Assembly (NCBI GenBank): GCA_026260175.1
Contig: JAKCWW010001804.1
Location: 1,534 to 65,533 of the forward strand
DNA from: Reticulitermes lucifugus
Taxonomy: Eukaryota > Arthropoda > Insecta > Blattodea > Rhinotermitidae
Direction: 5' to 3'
DNA length: 64,000 nucleotides
A program made the translations under genes and the position numbers. The notes below the pieces were generated by a model. That model saw only the letters and a list, made by a program, of their open reading frames with translations, did not search any database and was not told the DNA's origin. Positions within the stretch are counted from its first letter, which is position 1; each line of letters begins with the position of its first letter. Of the stretch, positions 57,605 through 64,000 are shown piece after piece.

Positions 57605-57695
57605 ATAGCCTGTCTCCGGGGTGAGATCTGAACCTGCCAAACCTCCCAAATACGATGTAGAAGTATCAACCACTCAACCGCGACTTTCGAAGTAA
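57605..57695 (-). mobile_element. tRNA-like SINE head, fourth type
   Basis: On the minus strand: GTCGCGGTTGAGTGGTTGA (A-box region), then AGGTTCAGATCTCACCCC (B-box region, degenerate). Single head, no clear body; a decayed tRNA pseudogene is the alternative. Confidence 0.45.
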
Positions 57696-57699
57696 AGTT

Positions 57700-58940
57700 A
57701 GAGAAAAGAATTGCTTTATTAATCACGTTTTTATACGAAGTCAAGAAATTTCCAAACAGTAGGTCGCGGCACAGGATATGAAGTCAAGGCTGGGAAATTA
57801 TCCAATTAAATTACTGGGATGTACAAGGGTGTGGAGAACTCAAAACAGCAACATGGATGCTAACTTCGGTAGCAAAATATAGGCGTCATGATATCTTATA
57901 ACTTTCAGACCAGACCTGGGATGGAATTCAGATTTGCTTAATTTATTGCTGCATAAATCTCGAACTGTAAGTTACTTAATTTATCTACAAAACTGAGTAT
58001 TTAAATAAGTCTATGCATTTTCTATATGACAATGAACTGTGAATTTGCAAATTACGTTTGTAATAGTGAATCAAAGTCCACATAAAAGTACTACACGGCC
58101 TTCCTTTGGACAAGTGTTCTGGACTTCCTCGAACCGCAAATAACGTGCATAACATGTCTCAGGCTACAGACGATGCTTACCGCCTGGTTTTTATTCCCTT
58201 GTCTGCCAGAAGAGTTAGGTTTTCATTTCCTACTGCGACATTTAATGCCACGTTACGGCAGAATAAACTCCATCTTTCTTGCTTTCGTTTCAATATTTTA
58301 CGATCCAACTAAAGGAATACGGAAGGAGCTGGAAATATTTTCACAGCAGCGAGAGCAATCGATAGCACGCAAGTGCCGAAAAATTAGCACGGATATCACC
58401 GCACAGGCCAGGTTTGCTCCTTCAATAGACGCGTGTGTGATAATGTCTGTAGCCGTAGCAATGGCTCATACAAAAGAGCGCATTGTCTTTTACTCAGCGT
58501 GGACTAAGAATCACTGAAACCAGGTTACTGCAGCTCCATATAGCAAACGTTTGTTGCGTCTGAAAACGAAACCAGACCCCGGAACAGTCTGGACAGAAAT
58601 TTGAGCCATTAACTTGCATACACCGCAGTCATTGTCGAGGGCTCACAAAGGGTTCACTGTCTAACGAGTAGCTATATATAACTGGGGAATAGTAACTGTG
58701 GGCAGGCGGGATGGAGGGAGATTAATTTGTGAATTCCATGTACTCACTCGGCTAGAATTACTCTGAAGTTCACAGTGTGAAAACGTTCCCGCATTTATCC
58801 GTCTGCATTTTAACTTGCAGAATCCCATTTCCAGAATCAGTGTTCGCTCTTTGGGAAGACGCAATGATGTCTGCTCTTATGTATTCCCCTTGCCTGCGCA
58901 TAAACAAGAACCAAACTTATAAACCAAAAGGAGAATGAAA
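57700..58940. other. Stretch without recognised genes
   Basis: The longest open frame, 58173-58517 (+, 114 codons), has a basic KELEIFSQQREQSIARKCRK stretch but no recognisable domain and no splice or conservation support. Confidence 0.35.
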
Positions 58941-58941
58941 C

Positions 58942-59249
58942 GGTACACATTTTAGAATTAAAATTAAAACCAACTTGATGCACACTCACTATTAAAAAGA
59001 CTTTAATAGTAGATTAATTAATCCGACAAGTTTCGGTCAGGTACCTGACCATCTTCAGGGGTATACTACATTAAATTGCGTAGTCCATATGTTAAACACA
59101 CATAAGATATGAGCCTATAAGGCATGTCGGGTTAATTAATCTACTATTAAAGTTCTTTTAATAGTGAGTGTGCATCAAGTTGGTTTTAATTTTAATTTTA
59201 ATTTATACAAGATGCACGGTGAATACAATATTAAATAGGTACACATTTT
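58942..59249. mobile_element. Short foldback element with 12-bp target-site duplication and hammerhead-like core
   Basis: Exact duplication ggtacacatttt at 58942-58953 and 59238-59249 brackets a 284-bp element. Inverted arms of about 72 bp (about 58957-59028 and 59131-59204) share ACCAACTTGATGCACACTCA and CTTTAATAGTAGATTAATTAA. About 34 extra bases (59204-59237) lie outside the right arm. The loop holds, on the minus strand 59058-59025, CTGAAGAT, a 6-bp hairpin GGTCAG/CTGACC, then GAAACTTGTC. The plan is the same as in the element at 783-1403, though the sequence is different. Confidence 0.85.
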
Positions 59250-60234
59250 GTTCATATCACAGTGCCCAGAACTCTGCAAATGCAACTCTTATCTGTACCA
59301 GTCGGCTTGTTATTCAAATTATCTTTACAAAAGTTCAATCCACTTGACAGAGCTTTTACAAAAATTACCAAATCATATCTCCTGAAATTAAGAAGCGCGA
59401 GGGATCAACAGACCCAAATTCGGTTGAATTTAAATTTAAGGAAAGTTACCGCAAATTGCAAAAGTACAGACCTAATTAACTCTAGGATTTATAAAGGCTA
59501 GAAAGAAAATCCAATTTCTAAGCACAGAGAAAAATTCTATATAATTTCTTGTATATGTGCAAGAAAGGAAAGAAAGGAGATCGTGGGCTTTTCAGACATT
59601 TGACATTTTATTTTGAATTCCTCTTATCATACTTTATATGCAGGCCTGATGACGACTCGATCTGTAAAACGAAATAACATTTCATCAGTTCGTTACGTTA
59701 CATGTGATATTCATTTATCAGTGTGTGCAAACATAACAGGTTGTCCAAAACTAATTTTTGAAATCTTCAAAGATCAATTATTTTATTCTCAAATGATAAT
59801 TTGGAATAAGATAATCAGCTAACAAGTTTCCTGTTGTATTCAAACTTGTAAATCTACTCTTGAATTTGTAATATTAATAAATCATTAGCTGAAAGTGATC
59901 ATGTGGCATAACGTAAATTTTTGCGCAAGTTAGTTTTGTGTTTGGATATAGGCCTGTGTGTGTGTGTTTGTGTGTGTGTAAGGAGTGCTTGAGGTGATGG
60001 GGAATGTGAAAGGATGCTATGCCACTTCTTGCAAGCAAACTTAAAACCATTCCAGAACTTGCTGAATACTTCCAAACCTACATCCGAAACAATATACCTT
60101 CGTTAATTTCCGGAATTTGCTTTCTATTATTACCTTCACGATTTCCCTGCAATGTGCATTGACATGGAAATGTGCAAAATTAGGCAATGGTGATGACGAT
60201 GATGATAATAGTAATGAATTTTCAACGACACAAC
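59250..60234. other. Stretch without recognised genes
   Basis: Contains a (TG)n run at about 59955-59980; no exon-like frame. Confidence 0.4.
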
Positions 60235-60400
60235 ATGTAGCTAGAGATCTGCGCTCTTCTGAGATTTTATGAAGCGTAGATTTGTAGTTTGTTACCTACT
60301 GTTCGGAACAGCGTATCGGTCCCATCTTCAAAGGTCAAGCAGATCTCATTTACTCCGCGGTAGAAGCCTGAAATCACGCAACATAAAGCTAATCTGTACA
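60235..60400 (-). repeat. Diverged relative of the 52-kb hairpin repeat
   Basis: AGATCTGCGCTCTTCTGAG, and on the minus strand GATTTCAGGCTTCTACCGCG and TTGAAGATGGGACC...GTTCCGAACAGT; the first two also occur near 52053-52100. Confidence 0.6.
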
Positions 60401-60761
60401 AAACCGGGCCTATCGTATAATACGAGTATAACCTGACATATAAAATAAATGGGTTTAATAAGCTTGTCACCCAGGTGAGTCATACTGACTGCATCAGTTA
60501 TCGGTAAACAGCCGTTTTGCCCACCTCTTGACTCTGTTACATCTTCTTGGAGCTGCATAATTTAAGAGAGCTTCTGTTATTCTTTTTGGAAGCTGAATGA
60601 CAATTATGACAAACAGTAACTAGTCTGCGTTCCTTTCTTCATTTTATGTTTCATTCTGATTTCAGAGCCATCAGCATTATTGTCTGCTTCTGACAAGGGG
60701 TTAAGCGGTTGAACCAGGTGGTAACACAGAGAGAAAGCCAAATCTTAAACATAACAAGACA

Positions 60762-60830
60762 GGCAATGTACGTATAAACGTAACATTACGGCGCGTTCAC
60801 GTAACCATTGTTGCCGTGGAAAGGCAGTAA
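60762..60830. repeat. Short dispersed repeat (partner at 41255-41325)
   Basis: GGCAATGTACGTATAAACG, CGGCGCGTTCACGTAACC match the 41-kb copy. Confidence 0.7.
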
Positions 60831-61084
60831 TTATTAAATATTCTGAATGTGTGTCTGTAGCCTTAGTTATCCAGCATGCAAAGCGCACGCGCCTTATTAT
60901 GTCAACTGCTGCCTGCCCGGCTCTACCATATTTTTCCACATTATCTCATAAACGGCACGGTTTTCGGGAAAAAAATTTATTGAACGAAAATGTGTGTTTT
61001 GATTTACTCTACAAATTTTGTCCGAAACATTTCTCATTCTAAAAAGAATTCAGTAGGTATTATTATAAATGTACATACGTCTTC

Positions 61085-61460
61085 ATGTAAAGTACCCGTT
61101 ATTCTTGTCAGATTTTAATGAAACTTGAATTTTCTAGACAGATTTTCGAAAAGTACCAAAATATAAAATTTAATAAAAATCCGCCCAGTGGGAGCCGAGT
61201 TGTTCCATGTGGACGGACAAACATGACGAAGCTAATAATCGCTTTCCGCAATTTTGCGAATGCGCCTAAAAATGACTTTGGTTCACAGCGTCGAGACCGG
61301 CTCTGGGGCACGTTCAGCTGTCTATTCAATGGGAAGCGAAAGCTTTTTCCACGGGGGTAAAGCGGCCGGGGAGTGAAGCTAACTACTTTCCTCCACCTAC
61401 TTCCGAGTTTAAGAATTTTCTGGAGCTATGCTTCCACTCGCCCATGTGCCTTAAGGGCGT
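61085..61460 (+). repeat. Two abutting repeat pieces
   Basis: 61085-61275 is a copy of the left-edge repeat, ending GCGCCTAAAAATG. 61290-61460 gives, across frames, RPALG..QLSIQW, GVKRPG and a LELCFHSP block, a spurious peptide pattern (RPALGPTQPPIQW..GVKRPGREAD) that I know as a signature of a common insect repeat. A related piece lies at about 63500-63620 on the minus strand. Confidence 0.6.
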
Positions 61461-62339
61461 GTCCCTTAATTAAGCACAGGAACAAATTCACCTTACCTTA
61501 CTAAGAGTTACCACAGTTAAGACTCAAACTGATACGTCTGAACTTATCCAATAATGTTAGCCGTCATCATATTGTAGTTATGACATAAACAGTTTCGCCA
61601 TAATCTCCAAACTACACAGTGTTTAATATGTATTTATGTGGTGAGCTCAACATGAAAAACGGCCAACTTTGCTGGTTCAGATTGCCTGGTCAGTGCTGTT
61701 AAAAACGGCGAGCGGTCTCTTCGCGTGCCAGCTGCTCCTTCCTTCGGTTGCCCAGATCTGGTGATAACGACTTGAGAGGGGAAAAGAAGAGCCTCGTGAG
61801 ACTGTATTAGCCACGACATGCTACCTCTCACTTCTCACCGTAGTAAAGTTCCGAATTCTGTCTGCAGACATAGCGAAGGACGGGTGTTATTTTCGGTGCT
61901 TGTAACCATCAATCGTCTTTTTAAGCTTCCATTCACGCTCCGTTCGTGTGCCTTGGGTTGGGCAGGTGTTGTTGCAGCTGCCGGCAGGTGGTAGGCGAGA
62001 TGCTCTGGACCACATGCCGAAGATGAGTGAAGGCGTGACTCCATCGACCAGCTGCACGAATCTTATGAGCTTTAACTGAGACCTTCCCGCGCACAGATTG
62101 GTGTTTAGTGTTCCGAGTGTCGCTAATACACTTCCGGTCGTTGGTCAAGTTCAAGGCCATCCGATACCAGCTTTAGTTTCAGTTGCTCAAAACGATGGGA
62201 AGTGAGGACACTAACTGGAAGAAGTGCGGTCGCGATAAGAGCGGGGGGGGGGGCAGTCTCTGACAAACACGACACAGAATACTGAAGAGGTGTATTGATA
62301 AGAGAACTATGTGAAGGACTAGATCTGAAGTTTCTCGAA
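61461..62339. other. Stretch without recognised genes
   Basis: GC-richer than average with overlapping short frames; a run of ten G at about 62245-62255. No family recognised. Confidence 0.35.
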
Positions 62340-62665
62340 AACCGTACCTTTACTTTCGCCTTGTGCACGTCCTGCGTGCATTTCATAAAAATCAGCGCAG
62401 TGACTTCACTTAATAGCCTATGTGTATCCGTACTTTCCACATTTATTATTGGACTTGGGCGACATTCGTTATAAGCGATATGCACATAGTATCGTTGAGC
62501 ACTTTTGAGATTCGTGAACATCAGCGCAGAAAAGGCCGCACTGTTCTTATGGGCGTAAATGAAACCATTTTACGCGGGTATCGTGAAACCGTATACTAGT
62601 CTGGACGTAAAAGAACGCATTGGTAAAGTCTGTGTACAAGGTCACGGAGAGCACCGTTTGCAGTC
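62340..62665. repeat. Second copy of the 49-kb tandem-repeat end
   Basis: TATCCGTACTTTCCACATTTATT, AAAAGGCCG, ATCGTGAAACCGTAT and GTCACGGA follow in the same order as at 49690-49945. Confidence 0.65.
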
Positions 62666-63439
62666 TTGTTTCTTATGTAGTGTACGAATGGTTTTTTATG
62701 CTTTCCTATTTCTAGTACAACACAAAATAAAAATTATAAATGAGATAATAACCATCATCAACACTGAGCGGTTTCGCTATATTTATTCATATGCCCTCAA
62801 TATGGTGGATGATTTAAAACACCAAACAGATTATAATTTCACACAAACTCAAGTTTCCGATATCTTTGTATCATATATCATATCAGTAGGGCCTTAAGTC
62901 TTGGTGATGATAATATGACGCAAATAAATACCAGACTCCATCTTCACGACCGACCTGTTTCTCATTATTTACATTTACTGAAAAACTGCAAATCAGAGGA
63001 GCCTGATCGAATGGGAATGAGTATCGTACTGACTGCTAAACACTAAATAAGTAACTTAAAATGAAGTTAAATAAAAGCTTCAAATAATAAGCAAATATAT
63101 ACACCTCTAACATTTCCCGTCTATATTCTCGTATAATTAAAATACAAACAATTAACTGCTGTAACTGAAAATACAAATGCAAATTTCCTGTAGATAAGAA
63201 CAGTCTCCTATCCAATGGGTATCGCAGGCTCTTTACTCGGAGATAATGCGGCTGGGGCGTCAGGCTGATGATCTCCACCCAGTGCAAGCTTAAGAATCCA
63301 TGGAACTAAACGTCCACTCCCCAATACATGTTCACGGCGTAGTGCTTATTTGAACCCAGCGACAATTATTACCTTTTACAGGAGTAAATAATTTTCTTGG
63401 GTTCATTACTCCAAAAATAGCCACCTGATGTTTATTTAA

Positions 63440-63715
63440 GCACCATACCATGCAAACATATAGAGGAGTAGAGGTATAGCTGCACACATTCTTAACATCG
63501 AAACTAGACGGATGTGAGCGGTCAGTGTTGCCTTTGGGGAAACAGCCGCTGGTACACACTGAAAACAGTAGGCTGGGCGGGCCCCACAGCCGGTCTGAAC
63601 GCTTTGGAGAAAAGATAATCTGTTCCCTCGCCGAGATTCTAACATGATTCATTCCTCCGTCGTCCAGTCCGTAACCTAGGCCAGCACTGATAGCTTCGCC
63701 ACCTACAATCTACGT
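63440..63715 (-). mobile_element. Degenerate SINE-like element
   Basis: Decayed tRNA-like head on the minus strand at about 63655-63710 (TGGCGAAGCTATCAGTG, GGTTACGGACTGGACGAC, related to the 43.6-kb head) followed by a body giving the RSDRLWGPPSLL reading familiar from this insect repeat class. Confidence 0.55.
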
Positions 63716-63820
63716 ATATCCGTTATGTACTCTGGAAGAAGTGTGGACCATGCTATGCGGACAGTGTAGGTAAAAGTCTGCACAGAACAACAAATTCTTT
63801 TGGCACGAACAATCAAAAGA

Positions 63821-64000
63821 AATTGATGTGAAAGCCCTTGGGTGTGGGGTGGCGACTCTTCATCTCTTCTTAACGGTAAAGCACGGAGCAGCAGGCCCAC
63901 TGAGAGTGTAAGAAGAAAAGGTACACAACATTAAAGTTCGTTTGGGCGCGGATGGTCCAGGGAAATTAATGTGAAAGTCCTTGGGGTGTGGAATAGGGAC
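63821..64000. repeat. Direct repeat, about 142 bp apart, running off the window
   Basis: ATGTGAAAGCCCTTGGGTG (about 63825) recurs as ATGTGAAAGTCCTTGGGGTG (about 63969) at the window end. Confidence 0.6.

Noticed and set aside
58173-58517. 114-codon + strand open frame with a basic stretch
   Set aside because: No domain recognised and a second frame overlaps it; insufficient evidence for a gene.

Overview
The window looks like insect nuclear DNA, most likely a large repeat-rich genome such as a cockroach or termite. This rests on intron-split genes with GT/AG junctions, abundant decayed LINEs, mariners, tRNA-headed SINEs and Penelope-like pieces, and a best-recognised gene that is an insect orthologue of tincar. 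The LINE tail type ([11 protein letters not shown]...NLRVP) is one I associate with Blattodea; species assignment is inference.

Two host genes are visible, both on the minus strand. (1) Positions 5131-5633 are the first coding exon of a secreted or membrane protein. It has a clear signal peptide and resembles the extracellular N-terminus of CNNM/unextended magnesium-transport proteins; the rest lies to the left, outside the window. (2) tincar runs from an ATG at 24099 to a stop at 9326. Seven coding exons join in phase into a 958-residue, eight-pass membrane protein with a long Ser/Pro-rich cytoplasmic tail. A 33-nt upstream non-coding exon (24189-24221) and a 63-nt 5'UTR intron are also readable. 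A possible first exon and promoter sits near 57.1-57.2 kb, and a possible long 3'UTR reaches about 6.55 kb.

Layout: 0-5 kb, intron of the CNNM-like gene with a Penelope-type foldback, a LINE tail and a mariner; 5.1-5.6 kb, the CNNM-like exon; 6.5-24.2 kb, tincar, whose introns carry a Penelope-like RT fragment, a mariner, a LINE tail, a SINE with perfect target-site duplications and microsatellites; 24.2-64 kb, no convincing coding exon, but many repeats (SINEs, two RTE-like LINE fragments, one split by a MITE-like insertion, minisatellites, palindromes, foldbacks).

The most interesting signals are: a small family of foldback elements flanked by exact 12-13 bp duplications and carrying a hammerhead-ribozyme-like core, found again in several diverged repeats; a perfect 52-bp spacerless palindrome at 33353-33404; and a strong CpG asymmetry (CpG-poor over the two gene bodies, CpG-rich elsewhere) that looks like a fossil record of germline gene-body methylation. 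I found no CRISPR array, no intact tRNA/rRNA gene and no clearly novel multi-gene system.
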